This document shows positions 36,621 through 44,430 of a stretch of 64,000 nucleotides of DNA, in pieces. Made by a program: the position numbers and the translations under genes. The stretch is from Planctomycetota bacterium. GTDB taxonomy: Bacteria; Planctomycetota; UBA1135; JACQFD01. The number at the start of each line of letters is the position of its first letter. Positions within the stretch are counted from its first letter, which is position 1. The notes under the pieces were generated by a model, which saw only the letters and a list, made by a program, of their open reading frames with translations, had not been told where the DNA came from and searched no databases. Location of the stretch: positions 1 through 64,000 of the forward strand of contig JAEUHX010000060.1 of the NCBI GenBank assembly GCA_016792805.1, in the 5' to 3' direction.

Positions 36621-36712
36621 CGTTGCCATCGCACATCCATGAAGGCACGGACATGTAAGAACGTTCAAATACCCGCGCGGCGCTTAGGATCGCGCAAAAC
36701 TGTAAACTGTGC

Positions 36713-36855
36713 GGTAGGGCGGGCATCGCCCGCGATGATCCGGCGGCGCATGCGCCGCCGGATGAAGAGCCCTGGCACGGCTTCAAGACCCGCAACCCAA
36801 CCGCCACCGCGCGGGGCAAGCCCCGCGGAGATTGTTCGGCGCGAGCGCTGACCTT
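36713..36855 (+). repeat. Palindromic hairpin cluster, copy 4
   Basis: GCGGGC with GCCCGC (36719-36733); CGGCGGCGC (36741-36749) with GCGCCGCCG (36752-36760); CGCGGGGC (36810-36817) with GCCCCGCG (36820-36827) around AA; and a decayed last hairpin near 36833-36850. The linker GCACGGCTTCAAGACC is shared with the copies at 81 and 15430. Confidence 0.8.
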
Positions 36856-36913
36856 ACGGCACGGAATTGTGTGAGTGCGTTCTGAATTCGCACCGACGAT
36901 TGCGTTCCCAGTC

Positions 36914-36970
36914 CGTAGGGCGCGGGCATCGCCCGCGACGATCTCGTGCGCGCATGCGCGCGCGGATGAA
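36914..36970 (+). repeat. Palindromic hairpin cluster, partial copy 5 with a changed stem
   Basis: The first hairpin is standard (CGCGGGC 36921-36927, GCCCGCG 36931-36937). The second reads CGTGCGCGC (36945-36953) with GCGCGCGCG (36956-36964). Three stem positions differ from the usual CGGCGGCGC and all three partners change with them. The rest of the gap to 37190 shows nothing else recognisable. Confidence 0.75.
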
Positions 36971-37190
36971 GGGAGGCGTATGGGAAATTGTGCATAAATG
37001 GGAACTCTGTATCGCTCCCCGCCGCGTCTGGGGGGAGTCTCTTCGGAGCGGGCGTGCACAGCTCGGCTGAATGACGCAGCCGACCACTTATGTCCCGATT
37101 CGACGGCGTCTTCTAGGCCGCCTCGATGCAAGAAATGCTTCGTGCGAAGCGCTGCGACTTCTGAAAGGAACCCATGAAACTGGATACTCG

Positions 37191-38174
37191 CTAGCCGCTC
37201 TTCCGCTTCATCCCGATGAGCCCCGAGACGCTTTTCTCGGGGATCATGAGGCACGCTTCGTTGAGCTCTACGCCGATGCGCGACTTGGGATCGAGGATGC
37301 CAAAAATATCGCGTTGCTCCTCGAGGGGCCAGTCGCCGTAGCCGACTGAGAGCTTGCGCGCCACCGAGCCGTCCGCTCCGCCCAGCAGCCGCGCGCGCTC
37401 GACGTGCAGCGTCAGGTCGAGTGCCACAATATCGGCGACAGAGGAGCCGATCGCGTCGAGGAGCAGAGCACGATAGGCCTCCTTGCGCTCCCCGGCTTCG
37501 CGCGCACGCTCTTCGCACTCATCGCCGGCGGTCACACAATAGACGGCGATGCGCATCGAGTAGGGAGCCTGCACGTCGACTTCGACGTCATATTCCTCGT
37601 CGGGGTTGGCTTTCGCCGCCGCCGCGAAGAACTTCACAATATTCGCGCCGTGGAAGGTTCTCCCTTCGCTCGGCATGCGCACCTCGCCGCCGGACAGCTC
37701 CGCGTCGACAATCCCGATCACCCCGCGTGGCTTCAGGTGAGGTGTCACTTCTGCAAGGAGCTCCACGAGCGCGTCGAGCAGCACGGCATCGGGAGAGATC
37801 CCTTTCCAGCCCGTCCTCGAGCGAAGCTCATTAAAGAACGGCCGGTGGGCCTTCACCGCCAGCGACGCCGCCACGGCGTCCTCGAGCCAGAGCCGGAAGC
37901 CCTCTGCCCCGAGCCCGATCGGATTGGGGTGATCGAGCGGCGGCGCTCCCGCCACACGCTCGCGCGCAAGCGACGCCAGCAGCGGAAGAAACGGCTTCAG
38001 CGCGTTCGCCGCCATGATGCGCCCCGACATCGTCGTGGCCATCGCCGGGAATTGTGGAACTCGCATCAAGTCGGCCCAGAGAGTGGGCCGGTCGCGCCAC
38101 GCGCGCAGAATCGGCAAGTAGTTCTCCGGGACGATCGTGTCCCGGAGCGGGTCGAAAACGCGGATGTCCGCCAA
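37191..38174 (-). CDS. Stand-alone protein with a C-terminal MetH-type AdoMet-binding activation domain
   Basis: 327 residues. The C-terminal ~110 residues resemble the activation domain of cobalamin-dependent methionine synthase: SSVADIVALDLTLHVER, then RKLSVGYGDWPLEEQ, then a lld-x-x-rIGV-L-NEACLM-P-kSVSG ending. That domain binds AdoMet for reductive remethylation of cob(II)alamin. The N-terminal 200 residues are not recognised, and no substrate or cobalamin domains are attached. It may reactivate a separate corrinoid protein. It lies 21 bp downstream of mrp on the same strand. Confidence 0.65.
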   Translation of the reverse strand: MADIRVFDPLRDTIVPENYLPILRAWRDRPTLWADLMRVPQFPAMATTMSGRIMAANALKPFLPLLASLARERVAGAPPLDHPNPIGLGAEGFRLWLEDAVAASLAVKAHRPFFNELRSRTGWKGISPDAVLLDALVELLAEVTPHLKPRGVIGIVDAELSGGEVRMPSEGRTFHGANIVKFFAAAAKANPDEEYDVEVDVQAPYSMRIAVYCVTAGDECEERAREAGERKEAYRALLLDAIGSSVADIVALDLTLHVERARLLGGADGSVARKLSVGYGDWPLEEQRDIFGILDPKSRIGVELNEACLMIPEKSVSGLIGMKRKSG

Positions 38175-38195
38175 GGGTGATTCCGGCTCGAGCAG

Positions 38196-39305
38196 CTACT
38201 CCAGGACGGGAAGCCCGCCGGCGGGTGTTGCATTTCGAACTGCAACAATCTGCCCGAGCTTTCCTGCGATCTCCCGGAACGCAGCCGCCTGCGGCGACGA
38301 AGGATCGGCCACCACGATCGGCGCGCCGCGGTCGCCGCCCACGCGCACCTTCGGATCGAGCGGCACCTTGCCGAGCACCGGAACGTTATATTTCACGGCG
38401 AGCTTCTCGGCGCCGCCCTCGCCGAAGATCGGCTCGAGATGTCCGCAGTGGGAGCAGGTATAGCCCGACATGTTCTCGACGATTCCGAGCACGCCGACCT
38501 TCACTTGCCCAAACATGGCGATCGCTTTCTTGACATCGACGAGCGCCACGTCCTGCGGAGTGGTAACGATCACAGCTCCCGTCAGCGGGACGAGCTGCGA
38601 GAGCGAAAGCTGCGCGTCGCCCGTGCCCGGCGGCATGTCGACCAACAGATAATCAATCTCGCCCCAGTCGACGTCCTTCAGGAATTGCTCGATCACTTTG
38701 TGCAGCATCGGCCCGCGCCACACGATCGGCGCGTCTTCCTCCACGAGGTAGCCGATCGACATCGACTTCACGCCGTAGCGCTCGAGCGGCTTGAATTTTC
38801 GGTCGGCCGTGCCCTCCGGTTTGTCCTTGAGCCCGAGCATCGTCGGGATGTCCGGACCATACACATCGCAGTCGAGCAGCCCGACACGCGCACCCATCTG
38901 TGCGAGCGCCACCGCGAGGTTGACTGTACAAGTGGATTTTCCAACGCCGCCTTTGCCGCTCGTGATGGCGAGCACATTCTTGAGCCCCTTCAGCGCCGGG
39001 CGGTCGACTCCCATACGGGACGTCACGTTCGCCGTGAACTCGACATTCACTTCTTTCATTCCCGGCACCGCCATCACGGCCGACCGCGTGTCATCCTCAA
39101 TCTTCTTTTTGAGGGGGCACGCCGGCGTCGTGAGTTCGATCGTGATGCGCGCGACGCCTCCGCAGGCGGCCACATTCTTGACCATGTTCAACGTCACGAG
39201 GTCCTTGTGCAGGTCGGGCTCGATCACGTTGCGGAGCGCTTCGATCACCTGCTCCTTGGTGGGCTCGGTGGCGGGAGGCTCCGGCTTGCTGCCGAAAAGT
39301 CGCAT
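38196..39305 (-). CDS. mrp: Mrp/ApbC (NBP35-like) iron-sulfur carrier ATPase
   Basis: 369 residues from the ATG at 39305. The N-terminal MIP18/DUF59 domain (about 15-95) includes the TPACPLKK cysteine. The deviant P-loop SGKGGVGKS spans 116-124. LVDMPPGTGDAQLSLSQ and the CSHCGH metal-binding pair also fit the family. It binds and transfers Fe-S clusters to apoproteins in the cytoplasm. It is divergent from the rhodanese gene, with 157 bp between starts. Confidence 0.92.
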   Translation of the reverse strand: MRLFGSKPEPPATEPTKEQVIEALRNVIEPDLHKDLVTLNMVKNVAACGGVARITIELTTPACPLKKKIEDDTRSAVMAVPGMKEVNVEFTANVTSRMGVDRPALKGLKNVLAITSGKGGVGKSTCTVNLAVALAQMGARVGLLDCDVYGPDIPTMLGLKDKPEGTADRKFKPLERYGVKSMSIGYLVEEDAPIVWRGPMLHKVIEQFLKDVDWGEIDYLLVDMPPGTGDAQLSLSQLVPLTGAVIVTTPQDVALVDVKKAIAMFGQVKVGVLGIVENMSGYTCSHCGHLEPIFGEGGAEKLAVKYNVPVLGKVPLDPKVRVGGDRGAPIVVADPSSPQAAAFREIAGKLGQIVAVRNATPAGGLPVLE

Positions 39306-39462
39306 GCGATTGCGGTCGTTGGGTGGGGTTGCGGGTGAAGGGCGCGGCGGGCCGCGGGCCCCGGGGCGACTCCGGCGCGTCCTGGTGAGGAGCGCCGCTT
39401 GTACCACGGGCTTGCTATCATTCGGCCGAACCGACTGCTCCAGCAACTCGACAGGCGCCACC

Positions 39463-39894
39463 GTGGGACTTCTCGACAAGCTCTTTGGCGGATCTTCCAA
39501 GCCCCAGCATCCAGCGCCTGCATCGGCGCAACCCGCGAAGGCGCCCGAGCCGCCCGCGCAGGAGATCCGCTGGACTGAGCTCACGCCGGAGCAGTGCCGC
39601 CAGCGCATCGAGGCGGGGGGCGTCGTGGTGCTCGACGTTCGAACGCGCCACGAGCATGAAAACCGGCGGATTCCGGGCTCGCTGTTGATGCCCGTGCAGG
39701 TGCTGGCGTCGCGCTACGAGGAGCTCGATCCGAAAGCTGAGTACATCGTCCATTGCGAGCACGGCATGCGCTCGACCGACGCGTCGTATTTCCTGGTGAT
39801 GAAGGGGTTCGCGCGCGTGTCGGAGATGGCCGGCGGCCTTGCCATGTATCAAGGACCGACGGAGCGCGGTCCGGTGAAGCCGGCGGGCGCGTGA
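39463..39894 (+). CDS. Rhodanese-domain protein
   Basis: 143 residues starting at GTG 39463. A short N-terminal Pro/Ala linker (about 10-33) precedes one rhodanese domain: VVVLDVRTRHEHENRRIPGS, and the active-site loop HCEHGMRST with C98. It should carry persulfide sulfur. Its stop overlaps the queC GTG (39891-39894), so it is coupled to queC. A link to sulfur traffic for tRNA modification or Fe-S assembly is an inference from its neighbours queC and mrp. Confidence 0.85.
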   Translation: MGLLDKLFGGSSKPQHPAPASAQPAKAPEPPAQEIRWTELTPEQCRQRIEAGGVVVLDVRTRHEHENRRIPGSLLMPVQVLASRYEELDPKAEYIVHCEHGMRSTDASYFLVMKGFARVSEMAGGLAMYQGPTERGPVKPAGA

Positions 39895-40628
39895 ACCGCG
39901 CGGTTGCGCTTCTCTCGGGCGGCCTCGATTCGGCGACGGCCGCAGCGATCGTTCGCTCGGAGGGGAGCGAAGTCTTCCCGCTCGCGGTCGCATACGGCCA
40001 GCGCCACGCCGTGGAGCTGGAGGCTGCGCGAAATGTGGCAAAGGCGCTTTTGCTCCCGGAGCTTCGTATTGTGCAAATCGACCTCCGCGCCATCGGCGGG
40101 TCGGCGCTGACTGCTCCCATCGAGGTGCCCAAGGGGCGAAGCGCCGCCGCAATCGCTTCCGATGTGCTCGGCGCTGCGGTCCCGATCACTTATGTTCCGG
40201 CGAGAAATACCATTTTTCTTTCCGTCGCGCTCAGCTACGCCGAGACGCTCGGTGCGTTCGACCTCGTGATCGGTGCCAACGCACTCGACTACTCGGGCTA
40301 TCCCGACTGCCGCAGCGAATATTTGGAATCTTTCGAGCGGATGGCGCAGCTCGCGACGCGGGCGGGACTCGAAGGGCGGGGGCGCTATCGCGTGCGCGCG
40401 CCGCTGATCGCGATGACGAAGGCAGAGATCATTCGGCGCGCCATGGAGCTCGGCGTGCCGCTCGAGCTGACGCAATCCTGCTACGACCCCGCGCCCGATG
40501 GCGCGGCGTGCGGTGCCTGCGATGCGTGCGTGCTGCGGAGGAAAGGGTTCGAGGAGGCCGGAGTGCTGGATCCTACGAGGTATCAGACGGGAGTCGCCGT
40601 CAGCCCACGCCACTCCCAGAACCGCTAG
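39891..40628 (+). CDS. queC: 7-cyano-7-deazaguanine synthase QueC
   Basis: 245 residues. The ATP-binding motif is SGGLDS (9-14). PARNTIFLSVALSYAE and ANALDYSGYPDCR are typical of QueC. The zinc site is the C-terminal C...CGACDACVLR set (CYDP, CGACDAC). It converts 7-carboxy-7-deazaguanine to preQ0 with ATP and ammonia, in the pathway to queuosine or other deazapurines. No queD, queE or queF is in the window. Confidence 0.93.
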   Translation: MNRAVALLSGGLDSATAAAIVRSEGSEVFPLAVAYGQRHAVELEAARNVAKALLLPELRIVQIDLRAIGGSALTAPIEVPKGRSAAAIASDVLGAAVPITYVPARNTIFLSVALSYAETLGAFDLVIGANALDYSGYPDCRSEYLESFERMAQLATRAGLEGRGRYRVRAPLIAMTKAEIIRRAMELGVPLELTQSCYDPAPDGAACGACDACVLRRKGFEEAGVLDPTRYQTGVAVSPRHSQNR

Positions 40629-40646
40629 AAGCTTCTCAGAGAGCTG

Positions 40647-43112
40647 TTACATCGCGTTCGTCGGCGGGGTTTCTTTCGCCGCCCGCGCTGCGCGAGCATA
40701 CACATAGGCGCCGGCCATCAGAAGGGCGCCCAAGCCGAGAAAGCTCAGCATGCGCCATTCGAGGGCGACGTCAGACATATCGACTAAGACCACTTTTCCG
40801 GCAGCGATGAGCAGGCCGGCTAGGCCGTAGAAGCGGTGGATCTTGGACCGTCGGAAGCCGATCGCGAGTGCGAGCGCTGGAAGCAGAGCAATCGAGATCG
40901 ACAGCGCCACCTGGACGCGGCTCAGCGTGAACGCCGCCCAGTCGTGGGTCACCATGATTCCGACGCGGCTGTCGGCGATTCCCATGGCCTCCATGGAGAC
41001 CGCCGCCAACAGAATGAGGTGCGCCGCGATCGTACAGAAACCGGCGATCGCGTCGCGAAGCGCTCCTCCGAGAATCTTGACCTTGGTCGCGAGAGCGATG
41101 CCGCCCGCGAGCGCCGCCAACGCCACAAATCGACCGTTCCAAAACGGCTGGTACGCTGCGTCGCCAAGCCCGAATTCGAGCCACATCCAGCGCGGCTCGG
41201 AGCCGTAGCGCCGCGAGACGAGGAACGACAGCTCCGTCGCGACGCCCACCGAAAGGACGACGGCTGCGAGGCGCCGGACCAGGCTCTCGGAATGCACATT
41301 TCCGAGCTTCGCCGATCCGTCGGCCCACGCGAGCGCGAGCCATGCCGCCGAAGCGACGCCAAAAATCGCCGCACGCAGGTTGAGGAACGGAATGGCCTCC
41401 ATGCCGAGGACGTACTCGCTCCGGGCAAGGAAGCGCATCGACGCAAGCGCGATCAAGAATACGAAAACGACGGCGTACTCCGGCATCCTTGTGCGCGCGA
41501 GCAAGAACGCAATTCCGACCGATTGCGCAAACCAAGCCAGCGTCACACGGTCCGCCGGGAGCATGTCATAGAGGATGTAGGCGATGAACGCCTGTGCCAC
41601 GACGAGCGACAGACGAGCCGCCATCCCGCGCACGCCGCTTTCACCGCGCAACGCCCAGGAGAAACAATACAGAGAGCCGAGTTCGACGCCGTAGAGGACG
41701 AGCCGCTCAGACCACAAATAGGTCGTGCTCTCGAGCCCGGTGCCGACGGCGAATACCTTGGTCGCCACAAGCCCGTGGGCGGCCATGGCGCCTACCATGG
41801 GCACAAACGCCTTCGTGCGGCGCTCCATCCATGCGAGTGCCGCCGCTTCGAGTGCCCAGGCGATCCCGAGCGGTGTTCGCTCCAGGAAGCAGGGGAGCAT
41901 CCCGGTGAATGCGGCGATGGAGAAGACGAGCGCCGCCCCTCGGACGGCCACCGACTCGGGACGCCCAAGCCACGCGATGGCGCCGAGGCCGGCGCTGTAT
42001 CCGGCCAGGTAGATTCCGAGCAGCCGCGGCTGGTGGTCGGCCAAACTCACCAGCAAACAAAGCGTCGCGAAGAGTCCCGTCCAGACGGTCATCGCCGCCT
42101 CGATCCTCCGCGCCGTGCCAGCGCGCCAAGCACGCCAGCCGATTTCACCGAGGAGCGCGGCCGCCAGCAGCGTCGCGGCGCCCGCAAAGGCCTGCTGTCC
42201 CTCCGCAGTACGAGTAACGTTCCGCGGAGCGTCGCCGATCCATGCCACCATCAAGATCACACTAGCGACCGCGGCAACCACCGCCGGAGATCGCCAGGCG
42301 CGCCTCTGTGCGAGGAGTGCCGTCGCCATGCTCAGGAACGTGACATACACCGAGAGCCCCCACGGGCTCGACGTGCGTTGGCTGATCAATACTGGTGTCA
42401 AGAATCCACCGAGCTCGGCCAGGAGCATGGCCGGAAGCAGCGCACGCCAGACGCTCCACGCGTAGCCGACGAAAGTGATGGCGCACGCAATTCCGAAGGC
42501 CGTCCCGAACTCAAAAAAACCGTACCATCGGAAGGCCGCATAATTTGTGAGCGTCAATATACCTAGCCCGCCGCCGGCAAGGGCACCAGCCAACGGAACC
42601 AGCTTGCGGCGCAGCACCACGTCAGCGCCCACGAAGAGCACCAAGCCGGCAATCGCTCCCGCCGCGATGCGGAGTTCCGGTGTGAAGTGGGGGGCGAAGA
42701 CCTTCACCCCAATTCCCGCGGCGATCAGTAAGAAGATGGCAGCAATCCACCCGATCAACTTTCCGCCGACGAATTGCTCGAACGACCCGAGTCCCGCCCG
42801 CGACTTCTCCGGAGCGGCGCCGACAAGGACCGGGGGCGGCTCATTCACCGGCTTTTCAGGCTCCGCCGGGAGCACCGGCAGTAAAGGCGCGGCAGCCGCG
42901 GTCATCGCAGCCGCTGGTGCCTCGACCGGCTTGCGCTCCCGCAGGAAGCTCTGACGCGGCGGCTGACCCGAGGTGTGCACGGGGACTGCGGCTGGTTCTG
43001 CGGCGCGATCACCCGCGCGGCGGGCCAGCTCGAGAGCGGCAATGCGCGACTCGAGAGCGGCGAGCCGCGTCAGGAGCTCGACCATCTGGGGGTCGCCCGG
43101 AGTCTCACTCAT
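40647..43112 (-). CDS. DUF2339 polytopic membrane protein
   Basis: 821 residues from the ATG at 43112. The N-terminus is a short coiled coil (MVELLTRLAALESRIAALE) and a Pro-rich linker. It is followed by about 25 or more hydrophobic segments starting with GKLIGWIAAIFLLIAAGIGVK, the DUF2339 hallmark. The function of the family is unknown; an envelope role is often supposed. It is divergent from mazG, with 71 bp between starts, and convergent with queC, 18 bp apart. Confidence 0.83.
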   Translation of the reverse strand: MSETPGDPQMVELLTRLAALESRIAALELARRAGDRAAEPAAVPVHTSGQPPRQSFLRERKPVEAPAAAMTAAAAPLLPVLPAEPEKPVNEPPPVLVGAAPEKSRAGLGSFEQFVGGKLIGWIAAIFLLIAAGIGVKVFAPHFTPELRIAAGAIAGLVLFVGADVVLRRKLVPLAGALAGGGLGILTLTNYAAFRWYGFFEFGTAFGIACAITFVGYAWSVWRALLPAMLLAELGGFLTPVLISQRTSSPWGLSVYVTFLSMATALLAQRRAWRSPAVVAAVASVILMVAWIGDAPRNVTRTAEGQQAFAGAATLLAAALLGEIGWRAWRAGTARRIEAAMTVWTGLFATLCLLVSLADHQPRLLGIYLAGYSAGLGAIAWLGRPESVAVRGAALVFSIAAFTGMLPCFLERTPLGIAWALEAAALAWMERRTKAFVPMVGAMAAHGLVATKVFAVGTGLESTTYLWSERLVLYGVELGSLYCFSWALRGESGVRGMAARLSLVVAQAFIAYILYDMLPADRVTLAWFAQSVGIAFLLARTRMPEYAVVFVFLIALASMRFLARSEYVLGMEAIPFLNLRAAIFGVASAAWLALAWADGSAKLGNVHSESLVRRLAAVVLSVGVATELSFLVSRRYGSEPRWMWLEFGLGDAAYQPFWNGRFVALAALAGGIALATKVKILGGALRDAIAGFCTIAAHLILLAAVSMEAMGIADSRVGIMVTHDWAAFTLSRVQVALSISIALLPALALAIGFRRSKIHRFYGLAGLLIAAGKVVLVDMSDVALEWRMLSFLGLGALLMAGAYVYARAARAAKETPPTNAM

Positions 43113-43183
43113 GGCCGCATCATCGGGCGCGTGTGGGAGCGATCCCACACAAAACCTGCGTGCTCTCGCGCTACGCTCCCGCC

Positions 43184-43993
43184 ATGCCTGACGATGCTCA
43201 ATCGCGCATCGAGCGCGATCTCGCCGCGATTCGAAAGCTGCTCGAGGTTCTGTATCGCTTGCGCGCCCCGGATGGCTGCCCGTGGGACCGCGAGCAGACC
43301 GTGCGGTCGCTGGCGCCGTACGTTCTAGAGGAGGCGTTTGAAGCGGCCGACGCCATCGGCGCTGGTCGAGCCGACGCCGCGCGTGAGGAGCTTGGCGACT
43401 GTTTGATGAATGTGCTCTTGGCGGCGATGGCCGGCGAATCGGAGGCGTCATTCACTCCCGCTGAAGTTGCCGAGGGCATCGCTGCGAAGCTCGTTCGAAG
43501 ACACCCACATGTCTTTGGGGATCGCTCCGCCCAGGACTCGGAGGAGGCCTGGGCCAACTGGGAGCGCATCAAGGCAGAAGAGAAAGCGTCGAAGCAGGAG
43601 GACCACTCGGCGATCTCGGGAGTTCCCGCGGCGCTGCCGGCTTGCCTGCGGGCGCTGCGCGTCGTGGAAAAAGCCGGACGCGCGGGATTCCGCTACTCCG
43701 ACCTCGCAGGTCCTGAAAGCAAGGTGGAAGAGGAGTGGGGAGAGTTGCGGCAAGCCGTGCAAGAAAAGAACGCGGAGCGCATCGAAGAGGAACTTGGGGA
43801 TCTGCTGCTCGCGGTTGTGGTGTACGGCAGCTTCGTGAAAGCGAATCCCGAGATGGCTTTGCGCGGAGCGATCGAGCGCTTCTCGCAACGATTTCGCATT
43901 GTAGAAATGACACTCGGAACCGCGATGAAGGAGGCTTCCTTGGAGCAGCTCCTCGCGATCTGGAAACAGGCCAAGGAGCAGACAAGCCGATAG
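43184..43993 (+). CDS. mazG: MazG nucleoside triphosphate pyrophosphohydrolase
   Basis: 269 residues from the ATG at 43184, the full two-domain bacterial form. The first domain has RAPDGCPWDREQT, LEEAFEAADAI and REELGDCLMNVLL. The second repeats the EExxE/ExxD metal motifs (KVEEEWGELRQAV, EEELGDLLLAVV). It hydrolyses NTPs or dNTPs to NMP and pyrophosphate, cleaning the nucleotide pool. A structured region and terminator follow the stop. Confidence 0.93.
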   Translation: MPDDAQSRIERDLAAIRKLLEVLYRLRAPDGCPWDREQTVRSLAPYVLEEAFEAADAIGAGRADAAREELGDCLMNVLLAAMAGESEASFTPAEVAEGIAAKLVRRHPHVFGDRSAQDSEEAWANWERIKAEEKASKQEDHSAISGVPAALPACLRALRVVEKAGRAGFRYSDLAGPESKVEEEWGELRQAVQEKNAERIEEELGDLLLAVVVYGSFVKANPEMALRGAIERFSQRFRIVEMTLGTAMKEASLEQLLAIWKQAKEQTSR

Positions 43994-44090
43994 CGGGCGG
44001 GCGCTGCCCTACCCGAGAGCGGGGTCTCACACTCTTGCCCTCGACATAGGAAATTGGCGCTTGCTCTTGCCGTCTATGGGGATACTCTCC

Positions 44091-44196
44091 GCGTGTCACG
44101 TTAAGAAACCAAGCCAAGGGTTTCCCCCCACGGGGTGTAAAAAACGTGACTCTCCTTCTTCCCCTTTTCCCGAAGTTTTCCCCTTGGCTTTTTTGT
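44091..44196 (+). ncRNA. Candidate structured RNA with pseudoknot potential
   Basis: GTCACGTT (44095-44102) pairs with AACGTGAC (44143-44150). Inside it lie GAAACC (44105-44110) with GGTTTC (44119-44124), and CCCC with GGGG (44125-44135). AAGCCAAGGG (44111-44120) is a perfect complement of CCCTTGGCTT (44181-44190), which is followed by a T-run. The last pairing crosses the first stem, as in an H-type pseudoknot, and competes partly with the second. No known RNA class is recognised. It could be a small RNA or the 3' part of the mazG transcript. Confidence 0.4.
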
Positions 44197-44200
44197 AATC

Positions 44201-44227
44201 ACGGCGCCGTATGGCGCCGTTTTTTTT
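44201..44227 (+). terminator. Intrinsic terminator after mazG
   Basis: ACGGCGCC (44201-44208) and GGCGCCGT (44213-44220) form a perfect 8-bp GC-rich stem around GTAT, followed directly by seven T residues. It ends plus-strand transcription from mazG and any RNA at 44091. Confidence 0.9.
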
Positions 44228-44287
44228 ATGGGACTGCTTTTTTATGGGACTGCTTTTTTATGGGACTGCTTTCTTATTGGACTGCTG
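44228..44287 (+). repeat. 16-bp tandem repeat
   Basis: ATGGGACTGCTTTTTT recurs at 44228, 44244, 44260 and, with changes, 44276. It lies directly after the terminator T-run and appears non-coding. Confidence 0.8.
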
Positions 44288-44355
44288 CGGAACGAGTCGC
44301 TTAATCGACAAGTGAATCTCGCTCGACGAAATCCGGCCCGCCGGGAATTCGCGCG

Positions 44356-44430
44356 GAAAGTATCCGATGTGAAAGTATCCGAAGAAAAAGCATCCGAAGT
44401 GAAAGTATCCGCGGGGAGAGCATCAGAGGT
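44356..44430 (+). repeat. 15-bp tandem repeat at the 3' end of fbp
   Basis: Five units of the GAAAGTATCCGAAGT type start at 44356, 44371, 44386, 44401 and 44416. The last overlaps the fbp stop codon on the other strand. Confidence 0.75.

Noticed and set aside
37071..37349. A 92-residue plus-strand gene
   Set aside because: It overlaps the 3' end of the MetH-activation-like gene on the other strand by about 160 bp and shows no family features.
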